DNA of 64,000 bases. It comes from Himantopus leucocephalus (taxonomy: Eukaryota > Chordata > Aves > Charadriiformes > Recurvirostridae). Position 1 is the stretch's first letter; every line of letters starts with the position of its first letter. The notes under the pieces are model-generated. The model searched no databases. It was given only the letters and a program-made list of their open reading frames with translations, and was not told the DNA's origin. The stretch is from NCBI GenBank assembly GCA_003993805.1, contig RSEF01000002.1, positions 68,917,704-68,981,703 on the forward strand, in the 5' to 3' direction. The translations under genes and the position numbers were made by a program. Positions 11,901 through 25,874 of this stretch are shown here, in pieces.

Positions 11901-14900
11901 GAAGGCACTATTAGGTTACTAGCATCACTCAAGACATTATAATTCCATATAATTGCACTTCTAGTGTCCCTGGTTGGAAAAGTGACCTTAAAACCAGCAG
12001 ATATTAAAAAAGCCCAAGCACAGGGTGAAGGAAAGCCCTGTTTCCATTACAGAAGCAGTCAGAGAACGCAGCAAACCCTTCAGACCTGCTCCTTAAATCA
12101 TGTCCTTTCCAGTACACCATAGACAACCTGATACATGGGAACCACCATTCTACGTATTGTAGAAGATGAGACCATTTCTGCACATCATTTTATATTTTTA
12201 CTTACTTATCTACTTACACTGTGGTAGCACCCAAAAAGCCAGAAGCCTACCATCAACACAAACCGACCTTACCAATATAAATGCTGAGCTGAGAGGTTAC
12301 TTTTTTACTTCCAGACCTGAAATTTCCCAGATGACACCTCTTAAATGGGAGTCTAGGTAGGAGGGATGCAAGCAAGTCTACATGCCAGTTTGTTTCTGAA
12401 CAACATGCAAGGCAAATTTGAAAGCTAAGTTTTATGGACAGCTTAGTACACTCGTTCTAAGGAGAAGTGTTTCACTCTAAAATTACATCTGTACTTTAAA
12501 ATGTGTAAAAATCCTGAAATCCTACAGTGCAGATTCAGTGGCTTGCAGAATAAAAATTATATCTGTTACTGCACTCCAATTTTAGTAAGATTTTGTAACT
12601 AACCGGTAGAACCAAAATTAAGAGAAAGTCATATTTAGAGAGAACTAGTAAGAGTGGACCGATTAGCCTGACACAATATACAAGAACTCGACTCTTGCAC
12701 TGCATGGCGACAGCCACCATTAAGTCCTAAGCCAGAAACTTTTGATGTCACCTTAATTAACAAGGAAGGAAGTTTGCCAATGAGTTTCTTCCCCCGCCCC
12801 GCTTTCTAGCAGTAAGTTATGCAACAACCTTTGAACCAACAGCTGTACAAGAACCAAAAAACCCAAAACCAGAACAGCATTGTAAAGAGGATAGTCTTTC
12901 AAGGAGTTCATTAAAGAAAATTACTTCTAGAATCTATGCATACATTAACCAACACACACATACCACAACTTGGAGCAGGAATGCTGGAGCTGAAGCAGCC
13001 AAGGCTAAGCAGACACGTCTTGTTATCCAGTTTCCCAAAATAATTTCTTTTTACCAAAACTGGTTGTTTACATGTATTCTACCAGTTTTCACTGACCTTT
13101 GTAAAACAACTAGTGCCTTGCAACATCTACATGATGAGACTCTAAAATCCCATTGTAAAGAGAGAGAAATGAAAGCCAAAATAATAGCAGCCTCTGCTTT
13201 TAACAGTGGCTGGAGATACCAAGGACCCAACATCTGCAGTACTGCAACAGAACATTGCAGGAAGCACCCCAACACCTTCCTAAGAAATCCCATCCTAGAC
13301 CCTTGAAGTAGAGCACCTGAAAACGCCATCAGCCTTAGGTACTGGACACTTCTGGGCCTAGATGCAGCCACATACAAGTTGGATGAAATCTTGAAAGTAG
13401 ACGCAGGTGATCAAATTAAGTCTCCTACTCAAACGAAGTGACAAAACAGGGTACTAGTTTTACTTCTAGAGGCAGGAATAAAGAAAAGCCATACTTGTCC
13501 ACATAACTCCATGCAGTAGATGCCAGCTGATTCTGAAAAGGTGATCTGCAATGCCCCACCCTTCCTTCCTAGCTTAGTCTTCGGCAAAAGACCTTTGGCA
13601 CAAAAGCCCAAAAGCTGCAGGGCACACACGTGCCGTGGTGGCAGAGTTTGCGTGTTAGTTTTCACACTGTAACAGGTCAGGTCAACAACTGTTCACATTC
13701 ATAAGTAGGACAGGAGGGACACAACACATGCCATTAACCTTGTTTGCAAATAACTACGGACACATTTATGATGTATTCATAGATGTATAAAAAGAAGGCT
13801 GAAATGCATGAAGTAGAACGCTCCTACCACATAGCAGAGGCCATTTTCAGTACATTCCAGCTTCACCAACATCTACTCCAGCTCTTCTCTTCTCCCTTTA
13901 GAGGGCTTGCAGATGGAAATATTTACCACAGCTCACCCTGAGCCCACAAGGCATTAAGAACTCCATGAATGCCACGAGATCCAGCAAATAGCAGCACCAT
14001 CCAAGCAGACAGCATAGTACTTCAGGAGGCACCCATGCCAGGCATAGCACTTCCAAGTGTGGTTTTGGACCAACTTACTTGAGGAAAACAGAAGTGAAAT
14101 AGTTCCCTTTTAAAGATGTGATAAATTGGGCAATTTTGCCAAGTCTGTCTTCAAACAGGCGACAGAACTGAAATTGAAACCAAGTCCAAATACTTCAGCA
14201 GCAGCACCTCAAGCACTGCAACAGCCCTGGCCTGGGGGCACCGGCAGCCTCCCTCCCACCACGCACCACTGCCCCTGCGCACGCAAAGGGGGTTTCTTCT
14301 CCTCGCAGCAGCAAACGCAATTCTGCTCTCAAAAAATAATGCGGGAAGTGATGAAATCTGCCAGCCAAAACATAAGTCTGAAGTCCAACTTAGTCATTTG
14401 TAAGGAGGACAGTTGCCACTATATATACGCACACTCAGCGCTGCCAGCTGCAAATCAGATTATTTGCAGAGACTGTACAACCCGGAGGTTTAATTACACT
14501 AAGAAGAGCTGAAGGCTCACTCTGGGCACAGCTGGATCTACGCTACCACCACCCGTGCAAGAAGCCCATCTGAACTGAAGTCACAGTCTCCAACCCATCC
14601 TCAGCGGGCAGCTCCTCTACAAGCCAGGATTAAAGCCTGAGCCACTCTCCCACCCCTCCACACCAGCACCAGGACCAACCCTGCCACCACAGCCACGACC
14701 ATCAGCCCAGCACACACCTTCAGAAGCGAAGCCTGAAGGTTTGGAAGGTGTCATAATTGAAGCTACTAAGAAAAGCTCATATCTTCATTTCTCACCCAAC
14801 TCCCGTCTTGGTGCTCTGGACAGGAGGGGTGGGCTGAATTCCCCTCCCACAGCCACACCAGACCCTCGGCCCCGCACAGAACAGGGGCTCCCAAGAGGAA

Positions 14901-17900
14901 CAGTGCTACTTTGTTTTCCTTTTTTGCAACCTACGCTTTGTAACGAGCCATTCCCACCTTAGTTAGGCCCACTTCGCCCCTCTGCTCCACACCTCCTGTT
15001 TCCCACCCAGGGACAGGTTAAGACCTTGTGAAACAAGCTGGCTCTGAAAGGGTCTCTGGCTCCTGCTAGGCCTGCAAAGTGGGTCCACTGTGTCTTCAAA
15101 ACACCTTTTGAAGCCACCAATCCACAAAAGCTTGGCAAGTAAAAACTCTCATCTAATAGACATGTTTGTTTTCAAGAATCGTGGGATCCTTTTATAAAAG
15201 GACGCTTCTATTTTAACATTAATGGCTTTAATTTCAGGTCTATCACTCTATCAGTCTTCAGCTTGGAGAAGACAACTAAGGACAGGAGATAATGTATCAT
15301 AAATTGTGTTGAGAAACATATATGAGGAAGTAATTTTCCCCTACCACAATATCTAGGATCAACCAATGACACTGGAGACAGCAAGTTCAAAAAGAAAAAA
15401 AAAAAAAGGCCAGAAACAAAAATACTTTTTCTTCCATACAAGATAACTAAATCCTAGCTAGAACTTGTTGCTATGTAAGGTCAGAAATACAACTAGCTTC
15501 AAGCAGGGATTAGACAAAAATCACAGGCCATTGGTAGCTATAAAACTTATTGTAACCCCTGAGCAAGGAAGTGCTTCCTCAAAGCAAGTAGAAGGGCTGT
15601 CCTGTGCAAGTCCTCTTCTTGTGTTCCTTCCTCAAATGTTTGCCACAGTCATAGTCAGAGAAGTAATAGGACGTTTCAACTTGCAAAATACAGCGGCTCC
15701 CAAGTTTAAAGTTGTTTGGTTTTTTTTTTTTTTTTAAAATGCTTGCACATACTCACAAATGAGCACACTGTAAAAATTAACAGAGTGGCACCAACATAGC
15801 TGGGATAAGGGGAGAGAAAATGACTTTAATTGTTCAACCAGTTGAAGCAGCCTCTACAGAAGAATAAACTGGTGCTAAAGCGACCCATATCCAGCCTTTG
15901 GCAAGCAGGCTCGCAACAGAAGGAAGATACCTTCACAGCGAGAACAGGCAAGACCAGCTTATGAAAACTGAGGCCTGGTGAGCCGATTTAACACCTCAAC
16001 ACCACTGCATGGGAAAGCTCCCGTCTCCTTCCTTCATCTCGCTCACCCCATCTTGGGCCATGCATGCCCAATACCTACCGCAGGCCAGACCTAATTGTTC
16101 ATCAGACCCAACTATTTTACCTTGTTAAAGCAGCAGAAAACCAACCCACTGGCACAGGTGGATGCTCCCCAAGCGCAGAAGGGAAGGAGGAGCACTGCTA
16201 GGCCAGGGGTAGGGTGAAGGAGGTGCTACAGAGGAGATGGTGAGGGAGAAGAAAACCTACTCCTTCCAGCAACAGTAAAGCCTTTGAGTGGCTCAGCTGC
16301 TTATGGAAACCTGCCAGAAGCCCTTATCATCACGGGGAAAGAAACCTACTGTACTTCAGTAGTTCTGGTGCAGACGGAGCCACACCAGCTTAGCTGGACT
16401 CTGTGTGAGGATAGCAAAGCCACCATCAGCAAGCACAGCAAGCTACAGGCTATTCCTGTATTTTTTTATTAGGATGCCTGCTTTCTGCTAGATGTTTGTT
16501 GGCACAGTTAGGGCAATCAGGATTTATACTTCTTTGAACTCTCCTCAGACAGCTGTGCCAAAGGACCATGTGGTACCTCCTCGGGCTCAGCAGCAGTCTG
16601 TCGCTGGAGGAGATGGATTTAAACCAAAGAAACTCCTTTAAATGCTATTCAAAAAGCAAAGGCCCCAGACTCATGCTAGCATTCATTCCTATTAACACAA
16701 ACTATCAGGCAAAGAAATACAAAACCAGCTCTGAATACGAAAACACCTGTCTTCCACACCGACAAAACTTCTCATCCCTGCAAAATAAAGAAAAGCTACC
16801 AGTTAACTACCCACTTCTTCTATCCAACTTTTTCTCCTATACCTTAAATACTTCCTCAGTATCGATATCCTATTTGGCCTGCTCCTTTACCTAACACCTA
16901 GGAGAAAGATTGTGCGTTATCCCATTTTTCTCCCCTTCCAGCTGTGGCTTGCTGAGAAGGAGGAAGAGGTGCTTTCTAAACCACCAGAAAAATGAGAGAA
17001 GTGCTAAGTATTCAGTTTGGAAATGTAAATCCTCCCGCCCCCTTCTGAAGTATGCCGAACCAGCCTCTCCACAGCTCATGTCATCTAAAGGCCACAGGAG
17101 TTCTCTAAAGATATTCTTGTTAAGAGGATTTAGCCCCTTTTAAAAAGGACTTAACATGTGGGTGGTGTCTCCATTTAAGCATTTTCTCATGGCTAAGAAA
17201 ATGGCCCTCTTCTTAAAGGCTTATCTTTATAACCCAAAGACAGTAAGAAGTTCTCCACTATTTGAATTAGAAACATTTTGAGCAGCTTGCTTTTATAGCA
17301 GCCCCATTTTTGAGTACTGGGATTCGCAAATGGTAGTGACTTTCTCACACCAAGCAAGAAGCCAACACCAGCGAGAATGCTTTTGGGGTACCTAGTCAAA
17401 TATAAATTACTCCCACATTTTCATGAGGAGCCGAGTTGATTCGCAAGCCCACTGCCACCAAAACAGCACGGTGTCACCACCCCTGTACCCTCTCTCTGGC
17501 CACTGCCTTCCTTTGATGGTCCCTGGCACTTACCAGACCTTCCACTAGCTGGTTCAACCTGCCTGCCCAACAGAAAACTTCTATTTATTTATTTTGGTCA
17601 GGATTAATTTTCCATCCTGGGAAGCCTGAGCTTCCAGAAGGGAAGGAGGGAAGTGGCACCAGCCTCTGGCAGGGTGCAGGGGAGGACACAGGACCGCCTG
17701 CCCCTTGCAGCAGCACCAACCCCATCTCTGGGGGCTCAGGCTTTCCCCAGGAGCGCAAAGCCGATGGTTGCTTTGCAAGGGTTAATTCTTCATCACCACT
17801 TGTGTTTAAGCCATGGCAGGGGTTCAGATCTGCCCGGTAACACTTTCTACTAACTCCGCAGGAATCGTGAAAAAGCTCCTCAAGTTGAAAGGGTGGGCAG

Positions 17901-19479
17901 CCTGGGTCACAGCCCCCCAGAGCCTGGGCTGAGCAGGGTAGGACAGCACAGTTAGCAGCCCTTGGCCACAGGAGCCGCCGCGACACGGCAAGGAACAGTT
18001 TTGGACCATATCGAGATGCCTGCTTGGGAAATGGAGGAGTGTGCAAACTCTCATCTCTCTGAGGCTGGAGCTGCCTGTTGTTATGGACTAGGCCACCTTT
18101 CAAGGCTTTCCCAGCATGGTTACGCTCACGCAACCATAGATAAAGTAACTACTGAATTCCCAGGCAGGGGAAGCATTAGGGTTTGGCAAGAGAAACTTCT
18201 TAATTTGCTGGTGTAGTCAAACACCTCCCTGAACAGCCTAAACTATACTGTTGTACTGACTCTTTTCCACTCATACCATAGTTTATATTTGGAAGCGATG
18301 GGTGGGTTGCCAGTGCAGTTACATCTGCAAAGATAGAGTATTTTCATAACCCTAACCAGAGCAGGTGTGCTGGCCAAATTTCAGAATTATCCCTACAGTC
18401 TTTTGCATAGCAGGGCCTTGTTTTCAGCTGGGGGGGGGTGTGTGTCTCAGTCTCCATGCGCTACTGGCGACTCAACTAATCAAGCACTACATTTATATTG
18501 GTGCTGCTCGCCTGAGCTCGCTGCCTCAACTACCCAGCATTTTCGCACTCCATTTACCAGGCTTTGATATCAGTTTCTCAAAAATGCTCAGCTAGGAGCC
18601 AACCAGGAAAATATCCTCGCCTCCCAGTCCCAGAAAATCCTCCGCAAGTTTTGGGGGAAAACTAGGTGGGGAGCTGGAGAACTGCAGAAGGGCTGGATCA
18701 TCTCCATGCGAAGCGGTTTGCGGAGCAGAAAGATGAGGGCACTTCAGCCTTACTTCCCTAAAGACGGGTCCATGGCAAACCAGCGCAGCTCCAAGAGGGG
18801 CACTGCTGTCAGGACCAAGCAGGATGCGCAGCCCCTTTCCTGGCACGTGCCATGGATGGCTTATCACCCTGGGAGGGTGCCAGCCCAAGCCTATAGATAC
18901 CGCCAGCCTGACCACTCTCGCCCTCCCCTATCCCACCTCTCTCCCCAAAGTAATCATGAGGGCTAAGGGTATACAACAAACTCATGACTTTTTTGCAGGT
19001 GGAGCCCAAAATTGCCTTCCTGCTTCCAAACTTTTTTGGGGGGGAAGCCTCTCTATGCTTTTATGGCCAGGAGTTCCTCCCATTAAAGACATAAATGCTA
19101 TACTAAGAAAAATGCACTAAATTCATATTTAAAGCTCTTGTAGCACCCATTAAGGAGAAATTTTAGGAGTCCCCTATGACACCAACATGCCTCCCACAAA
19201 ACCGAAAAAGCCTGTACAATTATTCTCCCAGAATCATCCCACTACATATCCTACTCTTTGTATTCGCTTACCACAACTAGGAATCAAACCTTTGCATAAG
19301 GACAGCTTTACAAAGCGGCTTGAACCAGCCTGCTTGACACCGATCACCGTTAGGATATGCTGAAGAGCAGGGGCACTGAAAAAGCAATTATCTTTTACAG
19401 CAGATATTCTTATTAAAAAAAAAATGTTTGGATGGGATTCGACGAGCCTTGAAACTTCCATCACTACCTCAGCAACCAA
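8991..19479. other. Non-coding stretch without a supported gene
   Basis: About 10.5 kb with no recognised exon, domain or RNA gene. It contains simple tracts, such as a pyrimidine run near 9808-9832, C-rich and A-rich runs near 9900-9937, 'ggggggggg' near 11003-11012, and a 14-T run near 15719-15735. Content becomes more GC-rich from about 14.2 kb towards the CpG island at 19.5 kb. The longest open frame, 17585-18133 on the minus strand, begins with TTG and has a composition-driven look. Confidence 0.45.
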
Positions 19480-19901
19480 CACCTGCAAAAACCCACGCGT
19501 AAGGCATCTCCTGCCATCCTCACCCTCTCCCCGCCGCACCAAGCCGCGACACGCTGCTCCCGAGCTCTTGCAAAAGTATTTCAGAATTACAGCAGCATCC
19601 CATACCTGGACCATCACTGACTGGATGCAGATGGCGGGGGAGGGGGAGGGGGGGGGAAGCTGTTAAAACCCCTTTTGCCCGGGCAGGGGCGCACCGGGGC
19701 GGGAAGAGATGAGGTGGGAGGGAGTTTAGAGATCCCACGTCGCCGGGTGGGGGTCGTGGACAGCGTCCCACGTCGCCGGGTGGGGGTCCGGCGGGCAGGT
19801 GAGCCCTCTCCCTCCCCCCCGCCGTCCACGACCCCCGCCCGGCGGGGATGCCCCGCACCCTCCAACTCGGCGGAGCCCACGAGGGCCAAGCGAGCACCCG
19901 A
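19480..19901. promoter_or_regulatory. CpG-rich promoter-like island, truncated by a gap
   Basis: The stretch is sharply richer in G+C and in undepleted CpG than its surroundings, for example 'ccccgccgcaccaagccgcg' near 19532 and repeated 'cgtcgccggg'. It also has G-runs near 19634-19657 and many GGGCGG-like or CCCGCC motifs. It stops at a 10-N gap at 19902, after which the sequence is AT-rich. On the plus strand 'cgggcag|gtgagc' at 19798/19799 is a good splice donor, so a short plus-strand first exon is possible. I cannot assign a gene or a direction with confidence. Confidence 0.5.
19733..19788. repeat. 33-bp period tandem duplication in the CpG island
   Basis: A 23-bp unit starting 'tcccacgtcgccgggtgggg' occurs at 19733-19755 and again, identically, at 19766-19788, a period of 33 bp. 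The outer parts of the two periods differ. It lies immediately upstream of the putative donor at 19798. It could be a duplicated regulatory element or slippage in GC-rich DNA. No N separates the copies, so it is unlike the assembly duplications elsewhere in the window. Confidence 0.8.
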
Positions 19902-19911
19902 NNNNNNNNNN
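19902..19911. other. Assembly gap, 10 N
   Basis: Ten N at the boundary between the CpG-rich island and AT-rich sequence. GC-rich promoters are often lost from short-read assemblies, so real sequence may well be missing here. Confidence 0.95.
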
Positions 19912-20921
19912 GGAGTTACATAGCAGCTAGGAAGAGCACAGACCCTGCATGCTCAATAAAGACTTCATATTGATCATAAAAATGACACATGTACGTACAT
20001 CTGCAAATTCTGTGCTTCTCAGTATTCTCTTCCAGTTTTCCAAAGAGACTTAAAATTTAATAAATATCAGAATCCAGCTAGCATATTATTCCTCCTACTC
20101 ATAAAAGTGAGATTTTTCTACTCATAGATAGCATGTTAAAGTTATTTGTAGAGATGACAGAAGTTTCATTCTCCCAGAAACCCCGGCAATTCCAATTAAA
20201 CAAAGACAAGGGTAACAGTTTGAAACAGGCACTGTCTGATACAAAGACATCACTATCTTTCAGTAAGGGACTTCACGCTAGTTTTACATGAACAAAGAGC
20301 TGCTTCCAATTAAAATCATAGTAATGGGGGTTGGGAGAAGAAATCAATCCAAACGTTCTCCACATACTTGCCTTTACCGAACAAGCACCCAGCGATGGAG
20401 TGACATCCCTCTCCAGCCATTTTGCCAAGAGCACTGTAAGGCAGAGTGCTGTAGAGATACAGTAAAATGTAAGCATGCTGGCTGTTAAATTCCAGTTCTC
20501 TGTTAATTCCGGTCCAGTTATTTACTGAACTGAATTCTTCAGGTGCCTCTACCATGAGGATTTCATGTCTGACAGTGGCATGGTTCACAACAGATCGTAT
20601 AGAATTTTACAACTATTACTGAAAATGCATCTACCGGTCAAAAGGTATTTAGTTATCCAGAGATGCAAAGAGCTCATGATATTTCTTAAAACAGGCAATC
20701 AATATATGTTAATAAGTGCAACTTATCTACCATAGATTTTTCAGTCCCCAAGACTGAACACTACAAGCCCTGTTTCAGTTACTGCTATGCACAGGAAGAG
20801 CAAATGCTTTGACATATTTGATTCTGCTTTAATTCAATAGCAGCACTAAAGCCACACCTCACATGTATAAAAGAAAATCTAAGACTATTGCATACCAAAA
20901 CTACAAACTCAATACAGGTTT
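19912..20921. other. AT-rich non-coding sequence
   Basis: Nothing recognised. G+C drops abruptly to the right of the 10-N gap. No supported exons were found. Confidence 0.45.
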
Positions 20922-21169
20922 TTTTTTCCATATACTGGATTATATTCTCCCTCTGCTCCATCTTCTCTCTTATCTTCATGTTCTACAGAGAATGAACTCT
21001 CTTTCCCATTGGAGACAAACACCTCATCACTTCTTTCCATCGTCCTCATCANTTTTTTCCATATACTGGATTATATTCTCCCTCTGCTCCATCTTCATGT
21101 TCTACAGAGAATGAACTCTCTTTCCGATTGGAGACAAACACCTCATCACTTCTTTCCATCCTCTTCATC
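20922..21169. repeat. Direct duplication around a lone N (21052)
   Basis: Bases 20922-21051 and 21053-21169 are the same sequence ('ttttttccatatactgg' to 'cacttctttccatc...catc'). They differ by a 12-bp indel after 'ctgctccatct' and a few substitutions. A lone N separates them. The indel shows that the two copies are different alleles or reads with real differences, which fits unmerged haplotypes. Confidence 0.8.
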
Positions 21170-24100
21170 GCATTAATATCCTTTGTTTGCCACAATTACT
21201 AAATACCTTTTCTTCTAGCAGTGTTCTGGCTGATACATATCTAATTAAAGTCAGAACAAGTCCTCTTAGCTCCGCACAAGCAGGCCTTTGAAGATTGCTT
21301 CTTGTGTCTCAGACCTGATTAAAAGACTGCATGCCCAAGACCTTGTCTATCTCATCCACTGAGATCAGCTGGATCTAACAAAAGCTACGCGAGTGCCCCT
21401 GCCTGCAAACACTGCCTTGCCAGTTTAAAGAGTCACTGTCCTTTCATGAGGAGTAAACATCTGCAAACAGGGATTGAGGAAAAAACGTTGCAGCGATTTT
21501 GGTCATAAAAGAACAGAAAGGTAGGGATCTGCTGAGTTGTATTTTAACAGAGCTTTGTCTTCACTTTTATATCATGAAGTTCAGCTTCCAGCCTCCCTAG
21601 AAGGAGATGGAAATATCAGCTGAGAAAAATCTGAGTGTCCTAAAAATATGACTGCCACAACCTTCTCAAGACACATTAGGGAAATTAATCTCAGTTCACT
21701 AAGTAAATAAATTAAAAGTAGAAACACACCTCCCAAAGCCTGGTATTCAAAATCCTTTTTTCTTCCTTTCCTCACACATTTTTATCCTCTAAATATATAT
21801 ACAGTGACCCCACCAAGGCATTACGTTGGTGTTCACAAAGGTCCGGAGGAACTTGAGCTGGAATGTGCAATATCCCAGCAAAACAGCCACACTCCATAGT
21901 GGTGACACGGGCAGGAGCCAGCCTGAGGGTCACAATGCACAGGGGACATACCCTCAGCAGGGTGGGTTTTTCTGCGTTTGTTGCACTCCCTTTGGCATTT
22001 CAGACATCCGTTCATACAAATGTGCAGAATATCCACCTTTCAGGAACACGAGTGTCGGGACGAGGCACAGAGACAAACCTGCTCCTAACACTTCCACAAA
22101 TGAGTTCCTCGCAGCTCTCATCATCATGACATATGCTGAGCTGAAAATCCTTGCTGGCCTCTCAGCAGTAACATAGCTTAGCTCATTTTACTTTGCCAGC
22201 TCCTAAAATTCAAGCTCAGCGGCCTTAACTGCGGCTCAGTGCTGTTGTCTCACCTCCACGCCTGTGCACAGTGAACTATCCCCTTTCTTTTGCAGGTTCA
22301 CTCTCACACACACCCCCGTCTATTGTTTTTAAATGTCCTAGTAAATTTGCAAATAAAAATAAAAGTAAACCCAGTTCCAGAAGTGTAAACTTGCTTTACA
22401 TTCGTTTGCTCTATAACACATTAATTTTGAAATTAATATTCTTCTAACATTGTGTCAGGATATATCAAGTCAAATTCATTGCAATCCCAAATACATTGTA
22501 CCAAATATTTTTTATTCACAATTCAGTTAGCATGGTTTATCTCAGATAAATTTATCTGCAATACTAACTATGACCTGATCCGTTTTCCTGACAGAGTTAA
22601 AAGTATTAATTTATTTTGTTTACTTTATACCACCACCTTTAATACAAAGTATGAAATAATGAGCTTTCAAAAAAAATGTGCATTGCATTACTATCTATAA
22701 CTTGAATGCTGAACAGAATTGTTCTGGGAAATTGTCTGGTTTCAGGTTTGTTTGTTGGGTTTTTTTTCCCCTTGGTTTTCCCACATTTGATAATTCACCT
22801 GGCTTTATACCACCCTTTTTTTTACTGTGTATTTATATAAACACCTCCCAGTAAATAAAGTTGCAGATGAAATAGACTGCTGCTTGAGTCAGCAAAGATA
22901 TACTAGAAAAAGAGAACTAACATATGCACGCTACTGCATCAAAGTATCCATATTTATTAGGGACAATGGAACAATAAAGTCAAAGAAAGCGCAACCATCA
23001 GCAGAAGTGCACATGTCACTGATAAAATATATTGAAGAAGCCACATAAAAGGAATGTAGTCCTTAGATACAGTTCAACTGGATTACACTTAGTCCTTCTC
23101 TACACAGCAATAGTTTATCTATATTTATATATATACACACTTAAATATATATAGAAAATATACACATACAAGACAACTATATTTTTTTTTTGACCAACGT
23201 GGCAGTTCTTATGCATCATCTCTCTAAACCAGGAAAACAACATTTTTAATGTCGTGTCATTTAGAAATCTTTAAAGGAGTTAAAATGGATAGATGTATAC
23301 TTTGAACTTGTATTTTTGGCACAGATTTCCTCCATTAAAAGGTAAGCCTATAGAGGACTAATGCTGTGGACATTACCATTTATGTGGTGGTGAGGGCACT
23401 ACAGTGCTAATCACCACCTTCTGTGCCTATCACCGAATAGGTCAGGCTGTTCGGTTTGGTTTTTTTGGTTCATCAGGGCCCAAAGGCTTTTAAGCAAGCT
23501 GTTCACTAGGTTGTATGTATCCATTATAATTTAAAATCTAGCAGACATTACAATTCTTCATTTCCACGTGTATCATCTTGAGCAAACCTGCACTAAATTT
23601 CTTCTGTCCTCATGCAGCCAACATTCCCCTAGAAGCTTTTTAAGATCTTTGTGGGATTCTTCACAATATTCTTTAATGATGGCAATTTATTTGCTGAAAG
23701 CATAACAGCTGTTGTAAAACAAACAAAATTCATTTAAACTTTATACTGGAACCTTGCTAAGCATGAAATGTTACTGTATGTCAAATGTGATGGCTTCAAA
23801 GGTAATCAATTTCAGACCACCGAACACTCAACACAAAGGAAAAAAAATAAAAATAACTTAATTAAGGTTTAGTGGATACAATATATGTGACTTAGCCACC
23901 TAATTACAATTGATTTTTAAATACCAAGCCAAGCAGTAACATTTGGGGAGAAAATAAAATTTTACCTATAGGATAATTGATAATTGGTACTATTTCACCC
24001 AGAAGGTAACAGAAAGTAAGTCATCACTTTGTTCCACAAGATCCTCTGGCTGCTGTACTGCAATAGGTTTTTTTGCAATTGGTTTTGATGTTTATGAAAT

Positions 24101-25874
24101 ATGACTTAGTATTGCTACAAGCAAGCGATCAGCATGTTTGAAGGAGGAGGGCAACATGATTTACGCACACGGAACTATACTCTCTTATACATATGCTACT
24201 TGTTTACTCTAAGGTCCGTGTAACTTGGTAATTGAATTTGGAAATTTTACTATAATCGGCTCCAATTCCAAAGGCTGGAGGTGTGGAATAAAAGGGAAGC
24301 CCCCTTAAACCACTCTTTGGAAATGTGTTGTAATGTGAAGAATATCTCCAATCACTCTTGTTAAGAAGCAGAGTTATTAAAAAATTTGTAAGTTCTATTA
24401 CATTGTCCCAATAAGAAACTGTTGAAATTGAGAAAACTGATGACTGAATTTTCAGACCTGAGGTCCTGATTCAAAAGCAGCACCACAGACTTCTAAGACA
24501 GAAATAGACAATGCATCAATAATATGAAAGCATTGATCAATAGGAATTCAGGTAAAGTGTTGGTTGATACACAATATTCTATTCTTATATAGCACTAAAA
24601 ATATATTTACATAACATTCTTTTTTTTTTATAAAATAGTTGATAGTCTTAAAAGTGAGGCCAGGATTAAAACAACATGAACATGTAATTTAGTTTTGGCA
24701 CAAAACTAAATACAAGAACTTTTATTCAACTCAGATCTTACCTAAACTACAAAGGCAGGGCAACAAGTTAAAAAAACAGTTGTTCCCTGACCTGGCTTCT
24801 GCTAATTATCATTTCTAGTTTTATTGGATTTTAGCCTAATCAAGAAATTTAATTTAAGTCCAATCTACGCTACAAATGATAACTGTATTAAGCATAGCAG
24901 CTTACTGGCTTTGTTGGATCATTAGCGCCTCTCAGTGAATGTCAACTGCAGGACACACCTCGCTTGGGCAAATGTGTGCTTCTGAGCCTCAGCTGTGTAG
25001 CCATGGAAGCCATCCAGCCAAGTGAGCGTTCCTCAACCCCCTTCACCTAACCCAGAAATCACAACACGTTACTCAGAGCATCACAAAGATTAGTAGCATT
25101 TCTTAGAGGATTTGGGTAGCTATAAATCAACAAAAACACCTAGAAAAGCCGCATAAACGTATTTTTCATTAGTCATAATACCAGCTTTCACATTTCTTAG
25201 CTGATTGCCAGTAAGACAGAAGACACCAGATTCAAATTCTCTTTAAAGAAAGTTGAAATAAAACCATGTATCTATATATAATGATCTATTTCATTCAAGA
25301 ACATGGTGTATTACATGCAATAAAACACTTTATCTGCAGAACTTCTTCAATATTAAAAAAGGATGAGCTTGAAATGCCAAAGCCTAGAATTATGTCTAGA
25401 AAAGTTTACCATGTGAGCTTCAAGAAGGGATTCTTATCTTATCCACAATTAACAAAAAAGACATATATAATTAAGAAGAAAATTTGATACGGACAAGTAA
25501 GAGCATAAATAAAGCAGATAAGTTATCACTTGCAACATCTTAACCAGACTATCTAAAAGGTCCCAAGTAGCACAAACCCAAAAGTGCCTCTAGGAACGTA
25601 ACAACATACTGTGCATCTGTCTCAAAAAGCAGACAAACTGGTGTCTGAAGTACAGCATGTCTCCAAGACCTCTGAGATAGTAACAGATAAAATTGAAATT
25701 AGTTGGCAATAAGGAAGTTGGATAAGATGTCCTGTCTCCAAAACTATCATCTGTAGTATTATCACTAACTACCTGCAAAGTTAAAAGTCTGCATACTGCT
25801 GCAAATAGTCAAAATGTATCTGGTATGTTCAAGCATCACCCTCACATGTGAGGTGATTCCCTTCCATTACCTTC
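21170..25874. other. AT-rich non-coding sequence
   Basis: No exon or RNA gene recognised. From about 22.3 kb the sequence is strongly AT-rich, with TA/ATAT-rich spots such as 23120-23165. Its look (long, T-run rich, no decay products of known repeats) would suit either a long 3' untranslated region or intron. I see no splice or poly(A) evidence strong enough to say which. Confidence 0.4.

Noticed and set aside
17585..18133. 182-codon minus-strand frame
   Set aside because: It starts at TTG, has overlapping open frames on both strands in a GC-rich patch, no family resemblance and no splice logic.
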